Virus record (IMG/VR): IMGVR_UViG_3300044733_000924
Coordinates: 1-40,668 of that record
Strand: one strand, 5' to 3'
Length of the DNA stretch: 40,668 nt
From: a virus
The position numbers were made by a program, and so were the translations under genes. The notes beneath the pieces were generated by a model, which made no database searches, was not told where the DNA came from, and saw only the letters and a program-made list of their open reading frames with translations. Position 1 is the first letter of the stretch. Each line of letters starts with the position of its first letter. Positions 1 through 8,275 of the stretch are shown piece after piece.

Positions 1-2
1 AT

Positions 3-2666
3 ATGTCAACAGTAAGAATTCAAGTAAGACGAGGAACAGCATCAGAATGGACCTCAGCAAATCCTACATTAGCCGCAGGTGAAATGGGTGTTGAAACAGA
101 CACCAGAAAAATTAAAGTTGGAACTGGCAACACAGCATGGACTAGCCTTGCATACATTGCATCAGATGCACCAGGAATTACAGAAATTGCACAAGATGCA
201 ATCGACTCAGCACTTTCAATGGGAGCAGGTCTTACAAAATCTTACAATGATGGCACAAATACAATTTCTCTTAATATTGACTCATCAGTTGTTGCACTTA
301 AATCTTATGTCGATGATCAAATAACTGGATTAGACAACGCAGCAGCAGCAGATTATGTATTACTAGCAGATGTTGGTAACGCAGGCGGACCAGCAAAGTT
401 AGATGTCGATGGAAACTTATTGGTTCCAAAATCAAGCATTATTTTAGAGGGATCATCTGCAGACGCATATGAAACAACCCTTACAGTAACAAATCCTACA
501 GAAGATCAAACAATTACATTTCCAAATGCTACAGGAACAGTAGCAGTATTTACAAGTTCTGGAGATTTAGTAGTTCCTGGAAATTTGACAGTTTCTGGAG
601 ATACAACAACATTAAATACTGCAGAACTTCTTGTAGAAGATAATGAAATTATTTTAAATTCAAATGTATCTACTGGAGCTCCGACTCTTAGTGCTGCATT
701 CTCTGTAAGACGAGGATCTTCACTACCAGCATTTATTCAATGGGATGAAGTAAATGATAAATGGGTAGCTAATTATGGAGCAGCAAATTCAAAAGAATTA
801 GCAATTCTAGATAATTTAGATTCATTACAAAGTACGCTAGAAAGCTTTACTACTGGAGCTGTTCAAACCCACGAATCAGATACTACAAATATTCATGGTA
901 TTGCAGACACATCTAAGCTTCTTACAACAGATGGAACACAAACCGTTACAAACAAAACTTTAAATTCCCCTAAAATTAATGAGGATGTGCCTTTAACAGC
1001 AAGCGCTACAGAGTTAAATATACTTTACGGTGCAACATTATCTACAACAGAACTTAATTATGTAGACGGCGTTACATCTTCTATACAAACACAATTAAAT
1101 AGTAAGGCGTCATCAACTGACTTATCTACACACGAATCTGATACAACTAATATTCATGGTATTGCAGATACATCTTTATTGGCAACAAAAACATATGCAG
1201 ATAGCGCTGTTTCAACCCACGAATCAGATACTACAAATATTCACGGTATTGCAGACACATCTGCTCTTGCTACAAAAACATATGCAGATAGCGCTGTTTC
1301 AACCCACGAATCAGATACTACAAATATTCACGGTATTGCAGACACATCTGCTCTTGCTACAAAAACATATGCAGACAATGCTGTAACTCAAGAAGCAATC
1401 ACCACGGCATCAAATCTAGGAACAGCAGTTTCCAATCACAATTCTGCAACTACATCTGTACACGGTATTGCAGACACATCTGCTCTTGCTACAAAGACAT
1501 ATGTAGACGACGCAGACAATTTAAAGTCTAATATAGCAGGACCAACATTTACTGGTACCGTAACAATACCTACGCTTTCAGTAACAACAACAGCAACAGG
1601 AATTACAGCAACAATGGTTGGATTAGGAAATGTTGATAATACATCTGACGCCAACAAACCAGTATCAACTGCTACACAAACAGCTTTAGACGCTAAACTA
1701 GCACTTGCTGGTGGAACAATGACAGGAGCACTAACACTTTCAGGTGCACCTACGTCAGATCTCCACGCAGTAACTAAACAGTATGTTGATGGACTTGCAG
1801 CTGGAATTAACTTTCATCAACCAGTAATTGCAGCAACTGCAGGAAACCTTGCTGGAACATATAACAATGGTACTTCTGGAGTGGGAGCAACATTAACAAA
1901 AGCAACAAATGGATCTATAGGAACTATCGACGGAGCAGCAGTTGCTGTAGGAGATAGAATTCTTCTTCGTGCACAAACTGATGCTAAAGAAAATGGTATT
2001 TACACAATTACCGCTGTAGGAGATGGTTCAAATCCTTGGCAAATTACTCGTGCAGCAGACAGCGATAATAGTCCTGCGGGAGAAGTTTCAACTGGAGACT
2101 TCGTATTCGTAACATCTGGCTCATCAAATGGTTCTAAAGGCTTCCTTGTTAGTACAACAGGAACAATTACAATCGGAACTACAAATATTAGCTACGTACA
2201 GTTTAATGCTTCTGAGGCAGTAATTGCTGGCACAAACATTACAAAGGATGGTGCAACAATTGCAGTAGAAAATGCACCAACATTCTCAGGAGTAATAACA
2301 GCATCTTCTGGAGTAGCATTTTCAGATGGTACCCAAACAAAAGAAGGCGTTCCTTCAAGAACTCCAATTATTTCAAAAACTGCAAACTACACATTATCTG
2401 AACTATCTGAAAGAGACTCATTAATAGAGGTAGATTCTACAAGCCCAGTAACAATAACAATCCCAACTAACTCAGCAGTTGCTTATCCAATTGGAACAAC
2501 TCTAGATATACTTGGTACAAATACTGGCTTAATTACAATTGCAGGAGATACTGGGGTAACTGTAAATGCTACTCCTGGATTAAAATTACGTACTCAATGG
2601 TCATCATGTACATTATTCAAGAGAGCAACCAACTCTTGGGTAGTATACGGAGATCTTAAGGCATAA
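3..2666 (+). CDS. Tail fibre protein with Mtd-like N-terminus and tandem repeats
   Basis: An 887-residue virion fibre. The first 50 residues (MSTVRIQVRRGTASEW, then GEMGVETDTRKIKVG) match the N-terminal domain seen on many phage fibres and on the Bordetella phage major tropism determinant, which attaches the fibre to the tail. Residues about 195-260 (VSGDTTTLNTAELLVEDNEI) are a fibre domain common in aquatic phages. Residues 288-493 hold copies of an ESDTTNIHGIADTS motif, two of them exact 29-residue units. From about 580 (SDLHAVTKQYVDG) the chain resembles beta-structured fibre tips. Ser/Thr/Gly/Ala-rich, no membrane segment. The ATG begins two bases into the window, so the upstream ribosome site is cut off, but the domain starts exactly here. 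It is followed after 13 bases by the next fibre-like gene, so both are probably co-transcribed. Function as a host-contact fibre is inferred from domain type. Confidence 0.85.
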   Translation: MSTVRIQVRRGTASEWTSANPTLAAGEMGVETDTRKIKVGTGNTAWTSLAYIASDAPGITEIAQDAIDSALSMGAGLTKSYNDGTNTISLNIDSSVVALKSYVDDQITGLDNAAAADYVLLADVGNAGGPAKLDVDGNLLVPKSSIILEGSSADAYETTLTVTNPTEDQTITFPNATGTVAVFTSSGDLVVPGNLTVSGDTTTLNTAELLVEDNEIILNSNVSTGAPTLSAAFSVRRGSSLPAFIQWDEVNDKWVANYGAANSKELAILDNLDSLQSTLESFTTGAVQTHESDTTNIHGIADTSKLLTTDGTQTVTNKTLNSPKINEDVPLTASATELNILYGATLSTTELNYVDGVTSSIQTQLNSKASSTDLSTHESDTTNIHGIADTSLLATKTYADSAVSTHESDTTNIHGIADTSALATKTYADSAVSTHESDTTNIHGIADTSALATKTYADNAVTQEAITTASNLGTAVSNHNSATTSVHGIADTSALATKTYVDDADNLKSNIAGPTFTGTVTIPTLSVTTTATGITATMVGLGNVDNTSDANKPVSTATQTALDAKLALAGGTMTGALTLSGAPTSDLHAVTKQYVDGLAAGINFHQPVIAATAGNLAGTYNNGTSGVGATLTKATNGSIGTIDGAAVAVGDRILLRAQTDAKENGIYTITAVGDGSNPWQITRAADSDNSPAGEVSTGDFVFVTSGSSNGSKGFLVSTTGTITIGTTNISYVQFNASEAVIAGTNITKDGATIAVENAPTFSGVITASSGVAFSDGTQTKEGVPSRTPIISKTANYTLSELSERDSLIEVDSTSPVTITIPTNSAVAYPIGTTLDILGTNTGLITIAGDTGVTVNATPGLKLRTQWSSCTLFKRATNSWVVYGDLKA
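868..1481 (+). repeat. Coding tandem repeats in the tail fibre gene
   Basis: Five copies of a motif translating as ESDTTNIHGIADTS begin near 868, 1131, 1216, 1303 and 1433; the last is degenerate. Two consecutive 87-base units, 1191-1277 and 1278-1364, look identical, with a third partial copy from 1365. The near-perfect identity points to recent duplication or slippage, and copy number would set the length of the fibre shaft. Confidence 0.85.
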
Positions 2667-2679
2667 GGAGATATTATAA

Positions 2680-4041
2680 ATGAGCAAAAGATCTGGTAGA
2701 AAATCACAAGCGACAAACGATTTCTTAGAGCCGCAAAAACCAATAATTAATTCTGTTTCAGATGTAGGAACGGGAAGAGCATATAATAATGGATCCGCTA
2801 TTATTTCTTTTGAATTGCCAGCAGGATCACCAGAAGCATCTTCTTTTACAGTAACTTCAAGTCCTACAGGATTGACAGTTAGTGGGTCGTCTTCTCCATT
2901 AACAATGACTGGACTAGCATCAAATACAAGTTATACATTTACAGTTTATGGAACTAATTCATACGGAAACTCTGTATCTTCAGACCCATCTTCATCTATA
3001 TTGGTAACTACAGTACCGCAGGCACCAGTTTCTCCGTCAGTATCTTCTTCTGTAGCAAACAGAGATGATGTTACATGGACTGCCCCAGAAACTGGCGGTA
3101 AAGCAATTTCATCATATACCGTTGTATCAAGTGATGGGCCATCATATGAAAATATTACAGTCACATCACGTAATATTGACGAAACTGGTGGGCAGACACA
3201 AAGTTATACCGTTTATGCAATTAATGCTAATGGAACATCTACTGGTGCTTCCACGAACTCAGTAACTACTTTCTTTTCTCCACCGTCATTCTTTGCACCT
3301 CCAGGATTCTTTAGTCCTCCAGGATTCTTTAGTCCTCCAGGATTCTTTGCACCTCCAGGATTCTTTGCACCTCCAGGATTCTTTGCACCTCCAGGATTCT
3401 TTGCACCTCCAGGATTCTTTGCACCTCCAGGATTCTTTGCACCTCCAGGATTCTTTAGTCCTCCAGGATTCTTTAGTCCTCCAGGATTCTTTGCACCTCC
3501 AGGATTCTTTGCACCTCCAAGATTCTTTGGCCCACCATACTTTAGCAAATGCTTACATGATGACACGCCAGTAACAGTTGTTGGTGAAAATGATTCTATT
3601 GAGTATAAATCAGCAAAAGATGTTCAAGAAGGTGACTGGATATGGGCAGTAGATATTCAAGAACTGCCAGCAGATGAAGCTGCTTATTCATCATTATTTT
3701 GGTCAAGTCCAACAGCAACATTTGGAGAGCTGGTAAAAACAGAAGTTATTAATAAATATACTTCTCTAGCAGAAGAAACAATTATTATTAATAATGATCC
3801 TTCTTCTAGGTTTACAGCAGAGCATCCAATGTTTATTACTAGAAACGGACAAAATAGTTTTATTTTGGCTGGATCAATTCAGGTTGGAGACATATTATCT
3901 AAACATGATTCGAACGGTAATATTATTTCAGAAGAAATTATATCTTTAGAGGTAATTACCGAAGAATGTACTGTTCATACCTTCAACGCAGAACCATATG
4001 ATTTAATTTATGCCAATGGCATATTAACGCATAATAAATAA
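2680..4041 (+). CDS. Fibronectin-III / PPGFF-repeat protein with C-terminal Hint domain
   Basis: A 453-residue virion protein in three parts. Residues about 16-195 form two fibronectin type III-like domains (LTGLxxxTxYTFxVxxxNxxG pattern). Residues 200-289 are fifteen hexapeptides, mostly APPGFF or SPPGFF. Residues 291-452 are a Hint (intein-like) domain: Cys291 begins it, block B is TAEH (Thr379, His382), and it closes with ANGIL, Thr, His451-Asn452, followed by a single Lys453 and the stop. There is no homing endonuclease insert and no C-extein nucleophile, so normal splicing is not possible; N-terminal thioester cleavage or transfer of the upstream part to a nucleophile is what related bacterial intein-like domains do. 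A good ribosome site (AAGGAG, 2665-2670) precedes the ATG. It sits directly before six prolyl-hydroxylase-type genes. Structural role and processing are inferred; the domains are clear. Confidence 0.85.
   Translation: MSKRSGRKSQATNDFLEPQKPIINSVSDVGTGRAYNNGSAIISFELPAGSPEASSFTVTSSPTGLTVSGSSSPLTMTGLASNTSYTFTVYGTNSYGNSVSSDPSSSILVTTVPQAPVSPSVSSSVANRDDVTWTAPETGGKAISSYTVVSSDGPSYENITVTSRNIDETGGQTQSYTVYAINANGTSTGASTNSVTTFFSPPSFFAPPGFFSPPGFFSPPGFFAPPGFFAPPGFFAPPGFFAPPGFFAPPGFFAPPGFFSPPGFFSPPGFFAPPGFFAPPRFFGPPYFSKCLHDDTPVTVVGENDSIEYKSAKDVQEGDWIWAVDIQELPADEAAYSSLFWSSPTATFGELVKTEVINKYTSLAEETIIINNDPSSRFTAEHPMFITRNGQNSFILAGSIQVGDILSKHDSNGNIISEEIISLEVITEECTVHTFNAEPYDLIYANGILTHNK
3277..3546 (+). repeat. 18-base tandem repeat encoding PPGFF hexapeptides
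   Basis: Fifteen in-frame 18-base units without gaps. Units 2-13 read (A/S)PPGFF; units 1, 14 and 15 are degenerate (SPPSFF, APPRFF, GPPYFS). Two unit types alternate, one starting GCACCT (Ala) and one starting AGTCCT (Ser), in the order A S S A6 S S A, with the rest of the unit identical at base level. This pattern indicates expansion by unequal exchange or slippage. Confidence 0.95.
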
Positions 4042-4043
4042 CC

Positions 4044-4072
4044 TAGACATTTTTAGATTATTTTGCTATAAT
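4044..4072 (+). promoter_or_regulatory. Promoter of the oxygenase cluster
   Basis: TAGACA (4044-4049), a 17-base spacer and TATAAT (4067-4072) with an extended TG one base upstream. Expected transcription start is near 4079, about 20 bases before the TTG start of the first oxygenase. The same TAGACA/17/TATAAT arrangement recurs at 38575-38603. It makes the oxygenase block at least partly independent of the upstream fibre genes. Confidence 0.7.
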
Positions 4073-4098
4073 AAATAAACTAGTAGAAAGAATTTATT

Positions 4099-4716
4099 TT
4101 GCAAAAAATAGAAGTAGGATATGGTATTTGGCTGTATGAAAACGTATTTCCAGATTCTCTTAATTTAATTGAAAGAGTAGAGAGTACAATAAAACAAAGC
4201 AACGGAATATATTCCTGGAAAGAAGCAATGGTAGGATGGAAGAAAAAAATTCCAGAATATAGAAATTGTTTAGATTTTAAAATTGCAAAATCCAATAATT
4301 TTTCTATTATAAAAAATAAAAGTAGTCTAGAATTACAATCTATTTGGCAGGACTCTTATAATGCTCAAAAGGAATGTTTAGAAGACTATTCAAGTATGTA
4401 TAATATTAAATTAAATTATTGGGAATCATTTAATTTTGTTAAATATACAGAGGGTCATCATTTTGAAGAGCACTCAGATCACGGCGACGCATATGTTTGT
4501 ACAGTTTCTGGAGTAGGTTATTTAAATGATAATTATGATGGTGGCGAATTATATTTTCCAAAATTAAACATATACATTAAACCAAAAGCTGGGCAATTAT
4601 ACTTATTCCCATCTTCTTTTATATATTCTCATAAATCGCTACCAATAAAATCTGGTACAAAATATTCGATAGTAACAATGTTTGATTATAACGATAAGCA
4701 TCATAAAGGAGTATAA
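4099..4716 (+). CDS. 2OG-Fe(II) oxygenase, prolyl-4-hydroxylase type (copy 1)
   Basis: A 205-residue member of the 2-oxoglutarate and Fe(II)-dependent dioxygenases, which hydroxylate side chains (proline in the best-known members) while turning 2-oxoglutarate into succinate. The iron triad is His125-x-Asp127 (EEHSDHG) and His178; Lys188, ten residues on, is placed to bind 2-oxoglutarate. The family hallmark YLNDNYDGGELYFP, then KPKAG and LFPS, is intact. Start is TTG at 4099; no in-frame ATG lies before the conserved start (GYGIWLYENVFPDS), which lines up with copy 2. It is the closest relative of copy 2 in this cluster (shared DYS, LNYWESFNFVKY, HSDHG). The two genes abut at 4716/4717. Cytoplasmic, no signal peptide. 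Substrate unknown; the neighbouring Pro-Pro-Gly protein is a candidate by position only. Confidence 0.85.
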   Translation: MQKIEVGYGIWLYENVFPDSLNLIERVESTIKQSNGIYSWKEAMVGWKKKIPEYRNCLDFKIAKSNNFSIIKNKSSLELQSIWQDSYNAQKECLEDYSSMYNIKLNYWESFNFVKYTEGHHFEEHSDHGDAYVCTVSGVGYLNDNYDGGELYFPKLNIYIKPKAGQLYLFPSSFIYSHKSLPIKSGTKYSIVTMFDYNDKHHKGV

Positions 4717-5412
4717 ATGTTAGAAAATGCAGAATACTTAGCACCAGGAATTATGGTCTATAGAAATGTTTTTACAGAGTCAATGAATTTAGTTGCAAGA
4801 TTAGAAAATGAATTATCAAAAGAAAACAACCCATATAAATGGAAAACTGCAAAAACAGGATATAATCTAGAAGATAAAAGATATAGAGATTGTGCCGATT
4901 TTAAAATAAAAAGTAATCCTAATGGATATTTGATGCTAGGCGGAGAAAGCGTCCCCCCAGAAAATAAAAAAGAAACTGAATATGCTTTAGAAAAAATTTG
5001 GGAAGATTCATACGTAGCACAGATAGATCCAGTTAAAGACTATAGCAAAATGTTTGGGCTTGCTCCTTTAAATTATTGGGAATCCTTTAATTTTGTTAAA
5101 TACGGAGAAGATCAACATTTCCAAGTTCATTCTGATCACGGATATTCTTATATCTGTGTGCTCTCATCAGTCGGATATATAAATGACGATTATGAAGGCG
5201 GAGAGTTATTTTTTGATAAATTTAATTTAAAAATTAAACCAAAGGCTGGCGATCTATACCTATTTCCTTCATCTTATATATATTCTCACGCAGCTATGCC
5301 AGTCACAAAAGGTGTTAAGTATTCTATAGTAACTATGTTAGACTATCTAGAAGCACCACATACTCCAGAATATAGAGAAATAGAAAAAAAATATACAGAA
5401 AATTATGCATAG
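4717..5412 (+). CDS. 2OG-Fe(II) oxygenase, prolyl-4-hydroxylase type (copy 2)
   Basis: A 231-residue paralogue of the preceding gene. The iron ligands are His138-x-Asp140 and His191, with Lys201 at the usual +10 position for 2-oxoglutarate. YINDDYEGGELFF, KPKAGDLYLFPSS and KYSIVTM are conserved. Against copy 1 it carries an insertion around residues 66-90 and a C-terminal extension of about twenty residues that is rich in Glu, Tyr and Pro. Ribosome site AAAGGA (4705-4710) precedes the ATG. The stop codon TAG shares its last base with the GTG start of the next gene, so translation is likely coupled. Catalytic class is clear; substrate is not known. Confidence 0.85.
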   Translation: MLENAEYLAPGIMVYRNVFTESMNLVARLENELSKENNPYKWKTAKTGYNLEDKRYRDCADFKIKSNPNGYLMLGGESVPPENKKETEYALEKIWEDSYVAQIDPVKDYSKMFGLAPLNYWESFNFVKYGEDQHFQVHSDHGYSYICVLSSVGYINDDYEGGELFFDKFNLKIKPKAGDLYLFPSSYIYSHAAMPVTKGVKYSIVTMLDYLEAPHTPEYREIEKKYTENYA

Positions 5413-6116
5413 TGTATAAAGTTACAGCCTATAAAAATAATAACTCTGCAAATATTTCTCAAATAAATATTAAAAGAGACTGGATGGACAATACAGTAGA
5501 TGGTCATGCATATAAGTGTTTTCCAGTAACATTAGCAAATGGCTTAGGGTGGGGCCTTTCATTTCCAAAAGATATTTCTTTTGTATGGGACGGAATATCA
5601 GACACATCTGGAAATCATGTTAAAATATTAGAAGGCGAAGAATACTGCTATACAGAAAGAGCTAATGCAACAATAAGTTTTAAAACTGGAATAGTATTTG
5701 AAACAGATAAAGATGTTAGTTTGTTACAAATGCCAGTTCCAAATATGTTTATAGATGGGGCACAAGCATTTACTACAATTATAAGTACATCATTTTTTAA
5801 AGGAGAGTTTCCCTGTGCATTAAGAATTACTAAACCTTTTACAAAAATTACTATAAAAGCTAATCAACCATTTATATCAATTGTTCCAATATCTTTATCA
5901 TATTTACAAAACTCTATAATTGAAATTGACAATTATAAAAATATAAAAAATAATGTAGTTTTAAAAGAAGAAGAGCACGTTAAAATTGTTAAAGAAAAAA
6001 CAGATAGCGGTAAGTGGACTAATTTTTACAGAGATGCAGTAAACTATAAAGGTCAAAAAATAGGAGAGCATGAAGTAAAAGCAATAAGACTTTATGTTAA
6101 TAATAAAAATGAATAA
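5412..6116 (+). CDS. DUF6065-like protein
   Basis: A 234-residue protein that I recognise as DUF6065-like from the order RDWMDNT, HAYKCFPVTLANGLGWGLSFP, F.WDG, then a strand-rich second half ending in PFISIVPI. No HxD...H iron triad is present, so it is not itself a canonical 2OG oxygenase. DUF6065 proteins have no established activity that I know of. The GTG start overlaps the preceding stop codon by one base and has no clear ribosome site, which suggests coupled translation with oxygenase copy 2. The C-terminal 60 residues are Lys/Glu-rich. Its placement inside the oxygenase run suggests a partner function (adapter, substrate carrier or linked enzyme), but that is inference. Confidence 0.6.
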   Translation: MYKVTAYKNNNSANISQINIKRDWMDNTVDGHAYKCFPVTLANGLGWGLSFPKDISFVWDGISDTSGNHVKILEGEEYCYTERANATISFKTGIVFETDKDVSLLQMPVPNMFIDGAQAFTTIISTSFFKGEFPCALRITKPFTKITIKANQPFISIVPISLSYLQNSIIEIDNYKNIKNNVVLKEEEHVKIVKEKTDSGKWTNFYRDAVNYKGQKIGEHEVKAIRLYVNNKNE

Positions 6117-6828
6117 AATTATTTTTCATTCTTCAAGGCCATATAACAAAGACTCAAAAGACTTTTTGCCAGTACCAGCAAAATTAAGCATTCCCAATTG
6201 GTTTTCCCAAGCAAGTAAATATTGGAAAAACGATGATGGATCTTATGTAACTGATAATTTTGGAGAAAGAGGACTTGGATTTAAGTCTTGCCCAGCGTTA
6301 CTAGATTCATTTTCTTTAGGGTATCTTTTAAAAACTCCATGTGATTTAGCTTTTTACGAATATAAAGGTGAGATATACGTAGAAACGCCAAAAGGATATG
6401 AAGAGTTTTGTGCAAGAAGAGAAAAAATGCCAGAGTTTGTGGTACCAAGTGGATATAGAGAAACTCATTTTCATTGGTGGCCAAATTGGGCTATGGAGAC
6501 CCCCAAAGGATATAGCTTATTAGTTTTAAATCCCCTTAATAGATTTGATTTACCATTTTTAACAACTAATGGTATTATAGATAGTGATATGTATACTATA
6601 TCTGGCCTTATTCCATTTTTTTTAAAAAATGATTTTGTCGGGTTAATTCCAAAAGGAACTCCGTATGCACAAGTAATTCCATTTAAAAGAGAGGATTGGT
6701 CGATGGATCCAGTCCTTCATGAAAAAAAAGAAATGGTAAAAAAACACGTTAAGACTGCTAAAAATTTTAGAGTAAAAGGCGGAGGAATTTATAAAAAAAA
6801 TATTTGGGTACCAAAGGAATATAAATAG
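6109..6828 (+). CDS. Conserved phage protein, distant DUF6065-like relative
   Basis: A 239-residue protein of unknown function. I place the start at ATG 6109, within the last codons of the upstream gene (another in-frame ATG lies at 6094). Motifs along the chain: PVPAKLSIPNWF near the start, then SCPALLDSFSLGYLLKTPCD, HFHWWPNW, KGYSLLVLNPLNRFDLPF, NGIIDSD, and PKGTPYAQVIPFKREDW, closing with a basic tail. The order of these blocks parallels the preceding DUF6065-like protein (CFPVTLANGLGWGLSFPKD; SLLQMPVPNMF; PFISIVPI), so both probably share a fold. No iron triad is seen. It ends ten bases before a strong ribosome site for the next oxygenase. Function unknown; genes of this kind are, to my knowledge, seen in marine and freshwater phages. 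Confidence 0.6.
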   Translation: MNKIIFHSSRPYNKDSKDFLPVPAKLSIPNWFSQASKYWKNDDGSYVTDNFGERGLGFKSCPALLDSFSLGYLLKTPCDLAFYEYKGEIYVETPKGYEEFCARREKMPEFVVPSGYRETHFHWWPNWAMETPKGYSLLVLNPLNRFDLPFLTTNGIIDSDMYTISGLIPFFLKNDFVGLIPKGTPYAQVIPFKREDWSMDPVLHEKKEMVKKHVKTAKNFRVKGGGIYKKNIWVPKEYK

Positions 6829-6837
6829 GAGGCACAT

Positions 6838-7557
6838 ATGTTTGAAAACGCTAAAGGAAAAGACATAATTCAAAATGTTGATTCTATAAACGATAATAAG
6901 TATATTAGAACAGCAAGGCAATCAATAACACCTTCTGGCTATTTCGGATCATCTTCAGATATGATACAAGAAATAGAAAACTTTTTAACAAATGAAGAAC
7001 AAGAATTTTTATTAAATTTTGCTAAAAATAATAAAATTTGGGATGTTACAGAATCCCATTATAATGAAAATGGAACAATAATTTATGATCATAGGGTATG
7101 GGAAAATAGAGTAGCCACACTTAATACTTTAATGAAAGCAAATCAAGATGTTGTTCTAATGCTAAGAAATATTATAGATAGATTAAAACCTGTTATTGAA
7201 TCATTTTATAATGTAGAGGCCATGTCTACCCACCCAGCTATTGTACGTTGGCCAAAAGGAACATATCAATTCCCCCATGCAGATAAAGAGTTACACGAGG
7301 GCCCAGACGCAGGAAAAGAAAATGACTTCCCATGGTACGATTTAGGAACAATATTTTATTTAAATGATGACTATGAAGGCGGGGAGTTACATTTTCCAAA
7401 ACAAAATATATCATTTAAACCAAAAGCTAGAGCAGCATATTTTTTCCCTGGAGATATGAATTATATTCACGGGGTTAATGTTGTTAAAGAAGGATGTAGA
7501 TACACATCTCCTTGGTTTTGGACCATAACTAAATTAAAGGATGACAATAATGTATGA
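6838..7557 (+). CDS. 2OG-Fe(II) oxygenase, prolyl-4-hydroxylase type (copy 3)
   Basis: A 239-residue oxygenase. Iron ligands His147-x-Asp149 (QFPHADKEL) and His211, with Arg221 in place of Lys at the +10 position that binds 2-oxoglutarate; both residues occur in the family. YLNDDYEGGELHFP and FKPKARAAYFFPG are intact. The first 45 residues are an extra N-terminal segment, followed by IENFLTNEEQEFLL, the usual opening of prolyl-hydroxylase-type domains. A strong ribosome site (TAGGAGG, 6826-6832) overlaps the end of the upstream gene. It shares little with copies 1 and 2 outside the catalytic core, so the cluster was built from divergent lineages and not from one recent duplication. Substrate unknown. 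Confidence 0.85.
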   Translation: MFENAKGKDIIQNVDSINDNKYIRTARQSITPSGYFGSSSDMIQEIENFLTNEEQEFLLNFAKNNKIWDVTESHYNENGTIIYDHRVWENRVATLNTLMKANQDVVLMLRNIIDRLKPVIESFYNVEAMSTHPAIVRWPKGTYQFPHADKELHEGPDAGKENDFPWYDLGTIFYLNDDYEGGELHFPKQNISFKPKARAAYFFPGDMNYIHGVNVVKEGCRYTSPWFWTITKLKDDNNV

Positions 7558-8275
7558 TATAAAACAACATAAAGACGATGTTTTTACAATAGATAACTTT
7601 TTAAATGAAGACGAATGCAAAAGAATTATAGATTATTTAGAAATGTCTGTGCAGAATGATTACATAAAATGGAATCAAATTTCTTTTTATGAATCGTATG
7701 CTATGGGTTTTTGGGAATATGATAATAATTTAATTCCGTTTGGTTTTGACCCAAAATATTTTCACAGCCTTAAAGAAAAAATAAAAAATGCTGGAGAAAT
7801 TTGTTTTAACAATAAGCTGTCTGAAATTAGTTATCATGCACAAAAATGGACAGAAGGAGCATTTGCAGGATTTCATTCCGATAACTCTGATGAACACGGT
7901 AACCCTACAGCATTTCAAAGAAGTAAATATGCAATATTTTTATATTTAAATGATAATTTTGATGGTGGAAATTTAAATTTTGAACATTATCCAATTAATA
8001 TAAAACCAAAAACTGGAATGATTTCAATATTTAAAGGTGGATATAAGAATGAGCACGAAGTAACTACAGTTAAAAATGGAGAGAGATATACTATTGGATC
8101 ATTTTGGGACGATGCAGATGCAGTCTACACAGATGAAGAAAAAGCTAAATGGGAAGTGGAACTAAAGGGAATAAGATCAGAACAAGATTTAATGTATAAA
8201 AAATGGGAACAAGATAGACAAAATGGAATAATTCCAACATATAAGAGTAAATACGAAAAGGAGAAAAATGCATGA
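7550..8275 (+). CDS. 2OG-Fe(II) oxygenase, prolyl-4-hydroxylase type (copy 4)
   Basis: I choose the ATG at 7550, because AAAGGA (7536-7541) is then at normal ribosome-site spacing; the in-frame ATG at 7541 lies inside it. This gives 241 residues. It opens FTIDNFLNEDECKRII, typical of the family. Iron ligands are His109-x-Asp111 (AGFHSDNSDEHGN) and His169, with Arg179 for 2-oxoglutarate. The hallmark reads YLNDNFDGGNLNFEHYPINIKPKTG. Residues after 190 form a charged, probably helical extension of about fifty residues. The start overlaps the previous gene by eight bases and the stop overlaps the next start (ATGA), so the four genes of this half are co-translated. Substrate unknown. Confidence 0.85.
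   Translation: MYDIKQHKDDVFTIDNFLNEDECKRIIDYLEMSVQNDYIKWNQISFYESYAMGFWEYDNNLIPFGFDPKYFHSLKEKIKNAGEICFNNKLSEISYHAQKWTEGAFAGFHSDNSDEHGNPTAFQRSKYAIFLYLNDNFDGGNLNFEHYPINIKPKTGMISIFKGGYKNEHEVTTVKNGERYTIGSFWDDADAVYTDEEKAKWEVELKGIRSEQDLMYKKWEQDRQNGIIPTYKSKYEKEKNA

Noticed and set aside
3277-3546. CRISPR-like array
   Set aside because: Units are contiguous, 18 bases, without spacers, and code for a continuous protein repeat.
3213-3566. Antisense open frame with GGAKNP repeats opposite the PPGFF array
   Set aside because: It is the mirror of an 18-base coding repeat, has no ribosome site or promoter, and the + frame has recognisable domains on both sides.
3293-3574. Open frame in another + frame of the same array (LQDSLHLQDS)
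   Set aside because: A repeat with a unit divisible by three is open in several frames; no domain or start signal supports it.
3550-4041. Functional splicing intein
   Set aside because: There is only a Lys after the terminal Asn, so no C-extein and no nucleophile for splicing.
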